From NCBI GenBank assembly GCA_003342815.1, contig PTEX01000206.1, forward strand, positions 1,302,001-1,366,000: a stretch of DNA of 64,000 nt, read 5' to 3'. The translations under genes and the position numbers were made by a program. The stretch comes from Eudromia elegans. Taxonomy: Eukaryota; Chordata; Aves; Tinamiformes; Tinamidae. The notes under the pieces are model-generated. The model searched no databases and was not told the origin of the DNA. It worked only from the letters and a program-made list of their open reading frames with translations. Below, in pieces: positions 39,172-53,007 of the stretch. Positions within the stretch are counted from its first letter, which is position 1. The number at the start of each line of letters is the position of its first letter.

Positions 39172-39199
39172 ATGCCTGCAGGGAAAGTACTGCAGGCAT
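39172..39199. other. 10-bp perfect inverted repeat (short hairpin)
   Basis: ATGCCTGCAG (39172-39181) and CTGCAGGCAT (39190-39199) are perfect reverse complements around an 8-base loop. Each arm holds a CTGCAG palindrome. The length is near what chance can give in 64 kb. Confidence 0.5.
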
Positions 39200-42100
39200 G
39201 GTACTGCAAGGAAATAGAAGCCTTCAAGAAGAAAAGCAGCAGAAACCAGGGAAGCAGAGTATATGTGTGCAGGAGGACTCATGTAGATCAGTGAGGTGTT
39301 GTAAGTAATTGGAAAAAAATATATTTGGTATTAGTGAACACTCAACTGATTTGTAAGAAAAAAATGAGAAAAATGGATCTTAAGTCTGCTACTGAGGTGT
39401 GAGACAATGAAGTGGGTAAACAGGTGTTTGTATAAATGTTTCATTTGTACACATAAATTCTAGGCAGACGCATGTGAAAAACATGTAACTATCCCTTCAA
39501 ACTTATCCAAAGACAGTTTTCTGTCATACAATAAAAAAAAAAAAATGCTTGCAAGCTTAGAACAAGCCATTTATTTTGTTTATTTCTGTAGGGCACATAG
39601 GGCAGCTGAAATGTCAAGTTCTGTATGTGTCACTCTTTGTAATGGAACACTTGCACGGAATATTGTCAAATCCTTACAGCTAATTAGTGTGTGGAGAATA
39701 TATAGAAATTGTTCTCTGTTCCCAATTTTGTAAAGGTCTTGAAACATTTCAGATACTGTCAAGTAGTTCACAAATCAGCAATATAATAAAAATGCTTGGT
39801 AAGACCTTTTTTTCTCCTCCTGACACCAATTTTTATGTTCTCCTTTCCTTCTTAACCTTAAAATACTGAGAACTTGTAAGAACCAGGGAAGCATCTGAAA
39901 CCTCTCTAAACAGCTGTTTCGATCCTCATACCACATATTGAAAATTCCATTTAAAACTCAATGTCCTCACATGCAAAATGCAGGTGGGACTTTCAGACAC
40001 TATTCTGCCATTCTTCAAGGCTTCCAGAGGACTGTGTTCTAGAAAGGCAGAAAGTCTAACCTTGAAATACTCAGATTTAAAACTGAATTTCTGAACAAGC
40101 CAAGAAAAGTTTTGTTTTATGGAGAGGTTCATACAGGAAAGCACAGATACATGCACTTAAATGGAATTTTGATTGCCTTAAAAATTAGGTTCTCTGATTA
40201 TTTCACAATTTTAAAGTATCTTTTATAGAAGGTCAAACTTAGCAAATCAGCTTCATGGAACATTTTCCATTATTCTTCTATCTGTTTTTTCATAGTTGAA
40301 GGACCAGTAATTTGAAAATTACAAAACTCATTCCTTTAAAAGGAGGATAAATCAACAGAAAGTGTAGAATACCTCTTTTCCAACTCGTCTGAGTGCAGTA
40401 CTTCTGTATTACTTTTGGAGACATACCACATACATTTTCCTTCTGTGGCAGAGGTATTTCCCAAAATTCTGGGGTTGTTTTAAATTCAAATTTGTGCTAT
40501 TCTAAAAGATATTTAGGCCACAAAAGCACACATGAAAATGTGATCCTGCATTAATTTAAAACAGAAATAATGGAACATTTCAAGCTAGCAGAATTTCCAA
40601 ATAAGAAAACATTGGAAGAGTGGAAATAATTTACATTGTGTGTAATTAAGGTTTTCTGATCTTCTCAAACCATAAGCTTCAATTACAGTTTTAGGCTTGA
40701 AGATTAGATCACCCAAAGATCCTTCTGAAAACTTTCCATAATGAGTTTTTGAAAAATAGATTGAACTGCATTATTACAGTAAGTTAAAAAAGAACACGAA
40801 TCAGTTCTATCATGGATGTGTACAGCCTACACTCTGTGTGCTTTCTAGAATTTCCATTTTATGATACATAGTCAAAATATATAAATCAAAAAAAAATCCT
40901 CTTCTTTTGTTATTAGAATTAAGCAAATTAAGTATATTTTCAGTACATATAGCCCCTGCTCTAAAGGGAATGAGCAATACAGGTGGCCGAAGGAAATGGA
41001 TATATGATAGTGTATACAAATGTTAATTCAGAGAAGCCAGGAGGACACAGAGAATAGTAATAACAAAATAATGCCTTCTATAAATTACAAAATTTTGCTG
41101 GAAGGTATAGCTACCATATCCTGCTGTCCTGCTAGAAAGCTCTAATGGGTATTTCTACAGAATTAGACAGGAATAAAATTCTCTCGTGCTTGCTCATTTT
41201 GTTTTGCATATGTTCTTTTATTTTAATGACAGTGTCACTGTCATCTTTTGGCTTACTGTTTAGTCTAGAAGATAAAGCATTGACCGTATAAGATTTCTGT
41301 TCCTGTGTAGGTTTAAACTTATATTTTCAACTCCCCAGGAAAGTATACCATGATTGAGTTTCCAAGATGACTTCTCAACAAATCTCCAACTTATGACCAA
41401 TTTTCCTAAGAATATAGCGTGACTAGTTTTAGAATCTGCTATTATTTATGAGAATTAAAAAAAAAAAAAGCAATAAGCAATTTTTAGAACCACGATTTCT
41501 CCTGTTTCGTATTTTCATCACTGGAATGCACAGGCTCTTCCTTGCACTCTTCTCTTTGGAGACTTTTCCATTACTTTAGGTGCTATTTCTGCTAAACACT
41601 AGTATTTCTTCAGCAAGCTGAGAACCTCAGCCTTGCTTCTAGTGTAACAAACAAAGAAAGGCAGCAACAAGAACAGCCAAGAATGTGAGCAAAGGTTCTA
41701 TTTACAAGCAAAGTTGCAAATAGCATATTCTTCTGTGCCCTTAAATGTAACATTTTGAATGCATCTAGGCTTTTGGAAAGTTGGAGATTTGTGGTTTTAC
41801 ACAAAGAATAACCCGGATGAAAACACATAGCAACAAGCTCGAATGTCCTCAAGCAACAGTTTATGTTGTTAAAGTCCAGAGAAGCATCTCAGACACAGAC
41901 TGAGAAATCTAATAGTCTACTAGAACATAGACAGTCAGTATCAAGGAACAAATTATAATCTAGAAATACTTCTGCTTAAATCCACAAAGCCTGGAAAGTT
42001 AAATCAAGGTCTTATCAGAAAGATAGGTCACTAGCTCAGGTTGAATTGCACACTGGCTAAGTGTTTTAAGTATTCTATAGAGGTATTTCTTCTTTAAGTA

Positions 42101-45100
42101 TTTGCAGTTAGCTAAGCTTGGTTATATCACAAAGTTTTTTTCCTTTTTTTTTTTCCATCAACTAAAAACATATCCTAGTATTGTATATTAACTACGACTA
42201 TTTCATAGAAGGATAAGATGTATAAAAATATATAAAATACGTATCTTCACACATGGTTGTATACGATCATGATTATAGCGAATATAAGTACAAACTGTCT
42301 ATTTTTTTCACTAATTACAAAAAATAACATGACAATGTAACAGGCTAAATATAGTAAGCTATTAAAACCACAAGTAGTTTCCTTTTTTATGTTAATGAAG
42401 TGACAAACAAAACCAGGAAGCATGGATTTTCCAACTGGAATTACAGATGCACTCTACTTTTACTGATACACTCTACATACACCAGCATGATTAAATTAAA
42501 ATACTTCGTCTGTATTCACTCTGCAACCAAAGAGAAATGAATTATTAATTTCACAGTGTGTTTACATTTTCCTTTTACTACTGTTACATTAATGGCCTTG
42601 TACTTTCACAATACTTCACTTGATTCTGCCTTTTATCCTTCACAGGTACTTTTCTTCCAATTCTGCTGCTTAAAAATGTCTTTCATTTGATTAAATATAT
42701 TTGCATTTCATTTTACTGTGACATTACGTATTATTATTGCATATACTTGGGAATTATTTACTACATAAAAAACAACAGAAATTGACAGCTAGACAGAGCC
42801 TTTAAATTTAGTCAGGCAGTCTCTGCAAGTACAGTTCGTACCAGGCATTTTTCTTGCCATGTTATCAGTGACAATGTCCATAGATCCATTGAAACCCTAA
42901 AAACTATCATTTTACAGTAATTGATCCCAGCAACAATGGTGTGGCTTTCATTTCAGTATTTTCCATCTTCATAACAAAATCTGTGAATACTTAAAAAAAA
43001 GAGGTATGTGTTACGCAGTCCTCAAAGTACTGGAGTAATCTTTGTAATGTTGCTTGTCACACCCAAGCTCTTGTTCATAACTGTACTCAAAACTGGATAT
43101 TTTTTAAAGTGGGATTGAAGTGGCCTCATGAGATACTTTCAGGAAACACTTAAGAGGGACAGTGAGCTAGATTCCTTATCAACTGTCATGTTGATCAAAA
43201 CTTGTCAGAATTGACTTTAACGTCTTTAAATATTTGAGAGCATTTAAATGAACAATGGCCACTGTTTTGGAGAGACAATTGTGATTTTAACCAATTTTTC
43301 TGGCAAACTTCTTATTAACTTTATAATACGCAATAGTATGATACATTATTCTGAGAGATGCATTTTCATATAATAGCACACATAATTCTGTGGTTTTTAT
43401 AGCAATCAGTCTATATTTTACTGACCCAAAATTCAAATTCAATCTTAGTGACAAGGGATCTGCCAAAGAACCTCTAAGCAATGCCATCTGTGATGAGACT
43501 CTGGCACGTTAAGCTTCAGTAAGGTCAGTGCAGAAGGACAACCTGGCTTGCAGCATCTACCGCAATGGAATTCAGCAGCTTGGATGAAGAAAATGCTTTC
43601 CTTTAGCCTGATCAATCCCACAATACCAAGGCAACTGCCTGAAATTCTATGAACAAATACAAACTTGCTCGTAAATATTGATTTTTCCTTGATGTTGCCA
43701 CCTCAAAATCTGAATAAATGCCCAGTTTGGGAAAGCACTTCGAACTCTTCAAACACAGCAGAAAGAATGAATTAGAGAAGTTGTTAGAAAACATATATCA
43801 GGAGATAAATAGTATTCTCTTTATATATCACAGCTTTTTATGAAGCCTCTATGAAGTACTTCTAAAAATGTTAGGTTTTAACTACAAAGTAGGTATAAAC
43901 TTAAACTCTCACAATTACAATTAGTTACAATTTTATTCAACCCAACAATCTTCAAGACATGAATCTACCACTCAATTGTTTTAATCCCTCATGGGTTATT
44001 AAATCCCTTCTTATTAAACTATGGCCTTCATCAACTATTCATTCTTCTAGTTTAGTGGAACTCTTTGACCTTCTGTATGCTGTTTCAAATACAGCAGAAG
44101 GGCACGTCCAGTTTTGCTCAGAGTTCAATTTTGCTTTTTTCTCTGAACATGTCAGAATAATAGCTCTAGTAATTGGTCAGCTTTTGAGTCTGGAAAGAAG
44201 GCTGGTGTTACTTTTTGGTAGTGCCAGTTATATATATAACCACGAAAAATACAAGTAAAAACTATATATGAATATATGGATGGATGCATTGGGCCTTGTT
44301 CAGAATTAAGGCAAAATAATGTGGAAAAGACAGTAGGAATAACGCTACAGAAAGCTGCAGAAGAATAGCCTAAGGCCTGCTGCCATCCACACTGGTATGA
44401 AAACACTGCTTGATTTCTATGGCACAAGGCCTGGGCTAACTCTAATTTGCTTCCTGGCCATCTGAAATGAGCTCTAACTGATCAGTCAGAGGCCTGCAAA
44501 ACAGTATAAATGTGGCCCTAACTATCTGGTTACTTTTCAAGGTTGAGAAAATACATAATGATAATTTATATATGATGACAATTATTCCTTTGGCAGGATA
44601 GGACACTCATTAACATTAAATTCAAGTATTTATTTCTTTAAATAGTTCATGTGCGCTTGCTACTACAAACATAACTTGACACGTAAACAGATTGTGTCTT
44701 CCAGAAGTACCACTTGCTTTTATTCTTTCATCCATGTACAGTTGTTTCCTCTTTTCATGTTATTGGCAACTAAAGAACAGATCAGTAATAACCATGTTTA
44801 GCATCCGGACTGGCTATCTCCTGGAAGGGAGCTCCAGGATCACTCCCATCGCTGGAGGTGCTGCAGCTCTGTACTCCTCAGGGGAAAGTCCAGAAAGGAC
44901 AGTGCTGCTGTAGGCAGCAGTGTTGCTCTCCCGTCCTCTGGGCAATGGTCATTACTGCAAAGGATTCACGCTGCTGTGCAAGCTCAGGGCTTTCCAGACA
45001 CTCTGGCTGAACAGTCACTCTCGCACACTTCTAGAGCATGAAATGTGTTCAGCCTTCCCATGCTGACAGCTTGCATCAAGCGGCCCCTTCCCCCAGCCAG

Positions 45101-45361
45101 CAAACACACGTCAGGCAGAAAGGCCAGACACAGGAAAGCAAAACTGCTGCTGACCTGAAAGTCAACCTGTGCAAGTCAAAGCAGCCCTTACAGCACTCAA
45201 AGACTGATCTGTGAGAAACCAGCGTGGCTTCAAGTCCTTTCTGCACCACACACCACTTAAGATGTGCCAAGCACTACTTGGTCACAGCTGTGGCTCGAAA
45301 CCAAAATATCTCTCATTTGAAAAAACAAACACATCTTTCACTTCCAAAGGTAAAAGCTTCC

Positions 45362-45427
45362 AGATGGTACAGCTGTCAAGGCAGATCACTTTCTGATCCA
45401 ATTCCAGCTACCTTGACAGTACCATCT
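45362..45427. other. 66-nt hairpin with a 17-bp stem (function unknown)
   Basis: The left arm AGATGGTAC (45362-45370), a 3-base bulge AGC, then TGTCAAGG (45374-45381) pair with CCTTGACA (45411-45418) and GTACCATCT (45419-45427). The 29-base loop contains a smaller nested inverted repeat, GATCA (45384-45388) with TGATC (45394-45398). All 17 outer pairs are Watson-Crick. The size resembles a precursor microRNA hairpin or the remnant of a short palindromic transposon, but I recognise neither. It would be transcribed within the MMP16 primary transcript from intron 1. Confidence 0.6.
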
Positions 45428-48279
45428 TTAGTGCAGATGCAGACAAAAAAAAAAAAAATCAAGTAGGACAGATGAGATTTGAATTTCAATTGCAAGGCTC
45501 TATTTTAATCTTATAATAAGAGATACTTTATATATTCTACCACTACATATAAGATATATTATGCAGCTATATGTTGCAATTAAAACAGCCCACCCCTGAA
45601 AATGGCACAGTGATGCCCAGTGGCCAACCAATACACACTTTAATAGTGTGTCATGCAAAAACAAAGCAGAATTGATACAGCTCAAAACTGGCATATCTAA
45701 GACATGTGAACATGTAAACAAGAGAATCTGCAGATCCACTTCTGGGAATACTGCTGTCATTTGTGAAGGAATATAACAGAAAAGAATAAGTCAACCCCAA
45801 TTTAGAATGTTGTGCATCTCTAACTGATTCCAATGGTAAGTGATTTCACACCAAATCTAACTCAGAGTTTTCTCCACTCTTCCATAACGGTTCTACTGCA
45901 ACTTCATCCTTACCAAAATCTTTCTCAGAGGCCCCTGGCATTCCTAGCTTAGCAGACCCTGCTACAGAATCAATGAATCCCACAAATATATGGAATAAAC
46001 AGGCCTGTGGCACTTGACTCCTGCCTTGAAAACATTATGTTTGTAAGATTTTTGCCATCAGAACGTAAGTGCGAGACCATCAACTCTCAGAGTTTCCAGA
46101 AATGCTGGAAATATTTCTATCATTTATCACTAAACTTTTATAAACTAACTCCCAAATTTAAATTAACTCTAAATAGGATCCCATATATGTCCATTGGAAT
46201 CATTCTGCAATATTTTATAATCTACACAAACCATTTTGTTGCTTTTATTCTCACCCATACTATGTGGCACACATAAGCCGTGCAATAGACATGCTTGAGG
46301 TGCTTGTCCCACTGCTAGTTGATTTTTTGTAAAAAAGAAGTCTGAGATTTGTAAATAATTCCCATGTTCCCTTTTTTTCTCCTTTTGAGGAAGAAAGAAA
46401 AAAAAAAAAGGACCTGGAAACAAGGTAAAGGAGCTATTATAGTGTAATTTTTGAAAATGTAAGCAGCTGGTGAGTAGGCAATTGAATGTCAATGGCATCT
46501 CTGTAGAGTGTAAGAAACATGTTTCACCTCTAAGAACAGGTCCCAAATTGAGCTACCTATTAACTACCCTAAAGCAGCATGAATATCAGCACTATATTTT
46601 ATAATCATGTCTGTCCCAGATCATAAAGTGACACTTGTGTCCTGTTCCAGGTAAGCATATAAAACACCTCAACAAAAACATGCCCAAAGAATGTGTACAG
46701 TATACCAGAAATCTCAATGTCCCTTCTAACACCGCAACAACCCTCAACACTCTGTATCCACATTAAAGGCTTTAGATTTTCACTACAAGGAGCCTCGCAA
46801 ATCGCAATAGTGCAGCTATTCTTTAAGGATATTATGACAACTTATTTGGAAACTGAGGGTTTGTGTAAGAAGAGCCTTACTGTCAGAGGGGAAGCTTGAG
46901 GACATGCTGTGATTAGAGTTTCTTCTGTTTGATTTCTCAGGCCTGCACGTGGTGCTTCCATTTATAGCTGTTTGCCATCATAAGCATACTGACCCAGAAA
47001 AGAAAATAAGAACCATTACAGAACGACATGCCTAAGCTTCTTCAAATAAAAAAAGCGCAGTCAGCCATCAGCAGAACTAAATTCATCTGATCAACCTGAA
47101 GTATGCTCTAAAGCAGCTGTGTGCTGATTATACTGGAAAAGGAGAAAATGCAGCTGGAAAAAATCTTCAGCATCTTCAGATCTTTGCACTTTGATTACAC
47201 AGAAGAAGGAATATCCAGAGAGCTGATATTTATTGCATCTAACCTCATTACACCTTCTTTGTGAATTAAATACACTGCAATATATTCTGGGTTTATAAAA
47301 ATCATAAACCAGATATTTAAACATTCACCTTAAAAAAAAAATTATCTTCTTTTCTGTAACTGTGAAAACCTGACTGGTACAACTGCTGAGATGCTCTCCG
47401 TTGTCATCCACCTGCCTCCTCCCTTAGTCTTTCATTCATAGCTTTGCGTAGTTCAACTTTTACACATGGTTCTGAATTATTTCCACTTACACTCCATTTG
47501 GCCTCCCTACAACCCCCCCAAAAAAAGAAAACCTCTCTTCTCCTCTTTCATTACCCACCTTGGAAATTCAAAGCACTCAGATTACCTGCAGCATTTGCTC
47601 ACTCCACTCGTGCTTTACCCCAGCCTCTTTCCCTGCCCTTTCCATGCCAACAGCCTCTGCAGCAGATTGGAGCCATTCTGGTAACAACAGCCCACCTGAG
47701 CCTAGACAGCGTTTTATAGGGAATGCTGAATTCATTCTGCCTGCCCTACAAACTAAGGTGGAACTGCTTTACATGCAGCTCAGCCACAGTTAAAAACCCT
47801 TCCTGATCTTTGGAACTCAACCGCACTCACACTGCTCTTTTTCAGAATGTATATTAAAGGCCTCACGCCGATCTGCAGAGTACCTTGGAGACACTGCCTT
47901 ACTCTCCTGGTTCTTCCTGCTCTCACAACCTCCCCATACAGTCATATAAATCAGTAAAAACTTGTATTACAGAAGGAAGGGGAAAGAAAAAAAGAGAGGT
48001 TCACAATCAGTAGTATTCTATCTTATATCCCTGTTTCCTCTCTAATATCTTTTCTTACATTTTATATATTTTCACTTCCCCAAAACCTTCTGCTGAAGGT
48101 GCAAATATCCCTGAGCTAGGCCACTGTGTGTATGGCAGGGCTCACTAGGGGAGGCAGTACCTCAGTCGGGTACAGATGTACTGATTTTTGCGGTTTTGGC
48201 TTTTTATGCTCACAATTGCCTCTTATTTGCCCTTCCTCAGCGCCTGACATTTTGTGCCACTGTCTCTCAAAAGGCTCAT

Positions 48280-48420
48280 TAATGACCCCGAAATGCAGAG
48301 CCAGCTCCAGTTGGGAAGCAGCCCAGGGGCCCCCATGGCAGCTGGGCTGAGGGGCTCTGCAGGCAGGGAGGCCAGGCCATGGCTCGCTGTGTTGACTGAA
48401 GCTCAGCACGTAGGCGACGG
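48280..48420. other. GC-rich patch in intron 1
   Basis: About 140 bp clearly richer in G and C than the surroundings, with CCCAGGGGCCCCCATGG and GCTGGGCTGAGGGGCTCTGC as examples. Open frames of 70-100 codons run across it on both strands, but neither has a recognisable motif. It could be a regulatory island, an unrecognised repeat fragment or chance. Confidence 0.35.
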
Positions 48421-51400
48421 GTGATTTCCCACTGACAACAGAAAGCTGATTTAATTTCTGTTCTCCCAGTTCCTGCTCACCCCTGACACTTCCATCTAAA
48501 ATACCACTTTTGGTTTCTTGGGGTCACGTAAGAGGTCATGAAAGTCCTGATTAAACCTGAGCCACTTCTGTGATGTTCTTTTATTTACTACCATAGGCAC
48601 CATTTGGCTATTAACCAGGAATATCTAAGATCTTAAAAACTTGCCTTTTAAGAAAAGATATGCAAAATTGTAATTTCTTTAGTCTTTCACTGTCTTTACC
48701 CTTTGCAAAATGAGTGCATCCAAAATGGAGACAACCACCACACCCCTCTTGACAAAACACATGTGTGTTTTAAAATAGGTAATTATATTGTGAAACAGGG
48801 CCAAAGTCCCACTGAGTTTTAAAGTCACAGAGAAAAGCCAACGCAGTAGATACAGCTCTGCAGCAGGGAGACGGTGCTGCTAATCCCAGAAGGCAGCTAC
48901 TGTGTCAGAATCTAGCTATGGCAGACGCAGATATGGGCCAAAATGATTGAAGTGCTATCTGGAAGAGGAGATATGCAAGACCTGCCAGATAAGCAGTTCC
49001 CCACTGAGTTCAATGGCCTAGGAATGCCATGACAGCCACCTTCCACACTTCACAGTTTGGAAATGGAACCAATCTCCTTGAATATGGAGAGATTTCAGTG
49101 GCAGCTGCAAGCTCCCATTTGTGCTTAGAGTGCTAAGCACGAGCAAGCAGCTCACATGGATTCTTCACGACTTCTTCTGCTACCTCTTTCCTAAAAAGCA
49201 ATTTTCCTTTTTTTTCCCTGTTATTGTTCTCGTGAGGAAAGCAGAAAAGGTGAAAAGGGAATTGAAAAAAAGGAAAGGAAAAATTTACTCTTGAGTAAAA
49301 AGAAGATCTGCAAATACTTTTGCCTACTAGACAGCAGCCACGTAAAAGAAAAAAAGGAGAGAGAAATACCTCTTCTCAAAAATAAAGTGAAACACATAGT
49401 AAAGTAATGAAGGTACATGAATAATGAAAACTATATTTGTCATTCTTTGGACAAGAAATAAAAATATTCCAACATATCAGTTGCTGCAGTTTAAATAAAC
49501 AGAAGCTTTTTGTATTCACAGAAACAGCAAATATTAAATGCTTTCAAAGAACTATAGCTTTACTGAACTTCTACTGAAAACCATTGCAGGGTGGTCTATT
49601 ATTCATTTTCTAGATCAAATAATGCACTCATAAGAAAATGTGGCTCTTCTGCAAGAACAAACAAAAAAACTTTCACATAATCACTGCAATTGCTAGAATG
49701 AGAAAAATTCCTCTTAAAGAACAGCAGTACCATCCATCAGCTATGCAGAAGCAAAAAAAGCAAAACATTGCATCACATTACAGTAGCTCCTGAAGCCTTT
49801 CCTTATTCGCACCAAGCATCTTCTGGTTTTTTCTTTTTTTTTTCTTTCTCTTTATTGAAGCAATACAGTTTGGGATGGCTAAAAAATTACTTTCATCATC
49901 AAAGAAAATAAAATGCTTTCTATTTATGCTTTCATATAAGCCTCTCAGCTTTTAAATGAAAGGAAAATATTTTTACAAAAGAATCCCTCCCAGTTATTAG
50001 AGGAGACCATGTTTTCTTACTGAATCACACAGCTTGAAACAGCATGCTTCTGCTTCTCTTACTGGCATGGGTGCAAATCAGGAATACCTCTATCAAAGCT
50101 TATACATTTACTGTGATACAGAAGTCATGCAGGCAAATGGAATATCAGGCACATTTCGTTCTGAGATAACAGTAAAGTATCTGTTAGCCCATCTGAACTG
50201 CATCTTCCGTGAGGCAGTTTCCATGCAGCTTCACCTAAATGAAACCATTCTGATAGAGGAGATGATACAATCCAGCAAAGGAGATAGAAAACAAATGTCA
50301 AAATAATGGAATTGCCTGTGGGACAAAATTTGTGATTTCAGCTAGTTCTAATATGATGTTTTCAGATACACTGGCTGCCAGTGACATCAAATAGCCTCAA
50401 AATAAACAAAATAGAAGCCTGGAGAAGTAATATTCTCAATCCACAACCCGGAGAGACTACAGTATTCCAGATGCACATCTGGAGCATCTGCAAGGCAGAA
50501 AAGTGAGAAAAACTGTGGAGAGTGTATCTGTGGAGTAGAAAATAGCAGCAGTCTAGCAAATGACTCATCTTAAGCTGACTCAAAAGTTCTCAATGTGCAA
50601 AACTCTTTGGCATAGCTCCTTAATTAGGAAGACATTGTATTTCTTGTAACCTGTGCATAACTCCCTAAATACAAACAACAAACTAAAGACTAAAATTCAA
50701 CTAAATAGAACCTTTCAAAGAACATCTATTAGGACAGAATCAGAATCTCTATGTTGCATTGTGCAAAAAATCATACAGATGGAAGGCTGGCTGAGAGCAT
50801 GGGCATAACAAAGTCACAAATATCACAAAGATATTTGAAGTAGAAAGTGTATCTATCTAAATTATTCTTGACAGATTTTTTTTTCCTTGAAAATCACCAT
50901 TAAAAGAGTATCCACACTTCATCTTGGTAGTCAGCATTTCTCCATTTGATTCACAGCGTAAATGATTTTCCATATACCAAAGCTACAGCATTGGGCTTTG
51001 GTTTGTTGGTTCTGTTTTTCAAAAAACAAGCCCATTACTAACTCTTTACTTACATAAATGTCTTTCTTTTGTTTATAACAGTCTTGTACATACTGGAAGT
51101 TGATTATCATGAGTTTTATCATTTAGATTCAATGTAGCATCTCTTCTTTCTCCTCTCAGAAAAGGATTTTCAATTCCTCTTGTAATTTTTTTTCACTCTC
51201 CTCTGAGTATGCTGTAATTTTAGCTATGACTGCCTTTATTGGACTGTGTCAGAAACATTACTGACATCACTATTAATCCTATCTGTTTCTACATCCAATT
51301 AGCCAAAAATCCTATCAAAAACAGTAATTAGAATATTTTGCTGTGGTTTGGTTTTTTTTTTGGACAAAACCATGCTAGGCGTTTTTATTATCAGCTTTAT

Positions 51401-53007
51401 TATCAGCTGCATAGTACTTGTTCCAGTAACTTTCTAGATGTTCAAGTTGATTCATTTAAATTTATCCTAGTCTTCTGAGGGGATTTTTCTACCAGGTCCT
51501 CAATCCTGGTCCTTAAAATTTGGGTTTTGTTTTTAAAGTCAGTTGTTTGTATTCTGCTACTATTGCTACTGCTTCCTAAAACCATGAACTTTATCATTTT
51601 ATGTTACTTTCACCCAAGTTGACTTCCAAATGCAGATTCTTACCCAGTTTCAGAATCTCTTATCAAAACTAAATCAAAGTAACATCTTTCCTAGTAACTG
51701 TCTTTACCTTTTAAAATAGAAAAAGTTGTTTGTATGTCAACTTCTCTGTACTGACATACTATTTTTGAAATTGAGTAACCAAAATTCTCCACTTCAACCC
51801 TATCACATCCTTCAGGTGTTGCACAAAACCCTCTATTGTTCTGGCTACAATACTGTCAACAGATTCCAAGAATCACAGTATCCCTTTCTTTTCCCATTTA
51901 GACCAGTCTGGTGAGGTTCTGCCTTCAAAAAGTCTGCCTCTCAATTCCTTGTTTGAATGTCAGACAGATATAAATACATTTTTACCCTTTGTCCTTGTGT
52001 TGCCTTTTCTAAACCAACCATAGTCTTCTCTTCTCCTATCCTGGCATTCCAGTTTGTTTATTTCATGGCATCACTGTGATCCTTACTGACTAATCTGTGT
52101 TCTAGCTGTGTGTTCAGCTTCAAGATCTTCCAGTCTATCCTCCAGGCATCTCTGTGGAGGAATCTCAGTATTCGTCGTCTTTAGTCTATGAACTTTTACT
52201 AACTTTTATGAAAGCGCTCCAATCTGTTTTAGGTTCTGTAAATAATTTAGTCTACTAGTGATTAGGTTCTTGCCTTTAGTGCCATTGAAGCTTTTTTTTT
52301 TTAAATTAAAAATGCTTAACAAGGTGATAATGCAGTGTATTCCTTTGCTAAACTTTAATAAATTTTAACAAAATATATTTATTACTTACATATAGATATA
52401 TTCATTTTAAAGTAAAATCACAAAGAAGGAGAAAATTAGATATTTAAAATATATAAATGTTACAATAAATGTTATTACCCAAAATAATCAATTAATTTAA
52501 TAATAATACAAAAAAAAACCCACAAAGCAGTAGTTTATGATTTGTTTTTTAAGGTTTAAACTTTTTGTTGCTACTTTAGGCAGAAGTAACAGAATCTTAA
52601 GTGTATTTTTGTTTTCTTAAGTAATAGGCATGATGTGAACATCTGCCAGTCATGTCCCTTGACCTCCTTCTGATTACAGTTTTAAATTCAGAACAGGAGG
52701 GAACTTGTGAATTACAAAGCCTTCAATGAAAAAGAAGTGTAACTTATTCTACTAAAATAAATTTTAGTAGAGGTTTCTGCTAAAACTTCGCAGTAAAATA
52801 GGCTGTGAAATTAAGTATACCGAACACTGGACAATGCCTGGAGCAATCAGTTCTTGTCATATTCAGAGAAGGGGTAGCAAAGAGAAAAAAATAAGCTTAT
52901 ATCTGCAATAGAAAGTCCCACTAGTGGCATGCAACATTCAGCTTTAATTTTGCTGCCATCTGTGTGATACCTTCACCATGCAAGAGAAATTATGGGAATA
53001 TAGGTCC

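Larger units (their letters stand above)
38723..53007 (-). other. MMP16: MMP16 intron 1, middle part (no gene seen)
   Basis: This 14.3-kb AT-rich intronic stretch holds a T run at about 38829-38843, hairpins at 39172-39199 and 45362-45427, and moderately GC-rich patches near 44.8-45.1 kb and 48.28-48.42 kb. There are also several A- or T-rich runs (for example near 41459, 46397 and 49836). No CR1 fragment, LTR, RNA gene or convincing coding frame was recognised. Confidence 0.8.

Noticed and set aside
46169-46546. 125-codon open frame on the minus strand containing a poly-F stretch
   Set aside because: It reads through an A-rich low-complexity tract and shows no domain or conservation cue.
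51130-52200. T/C-rich stretch that looked like a possible old repeat or pseudogene
   Set aside because: No alignable family or protein motif could be recognised by eye. Left as unannotated intron.
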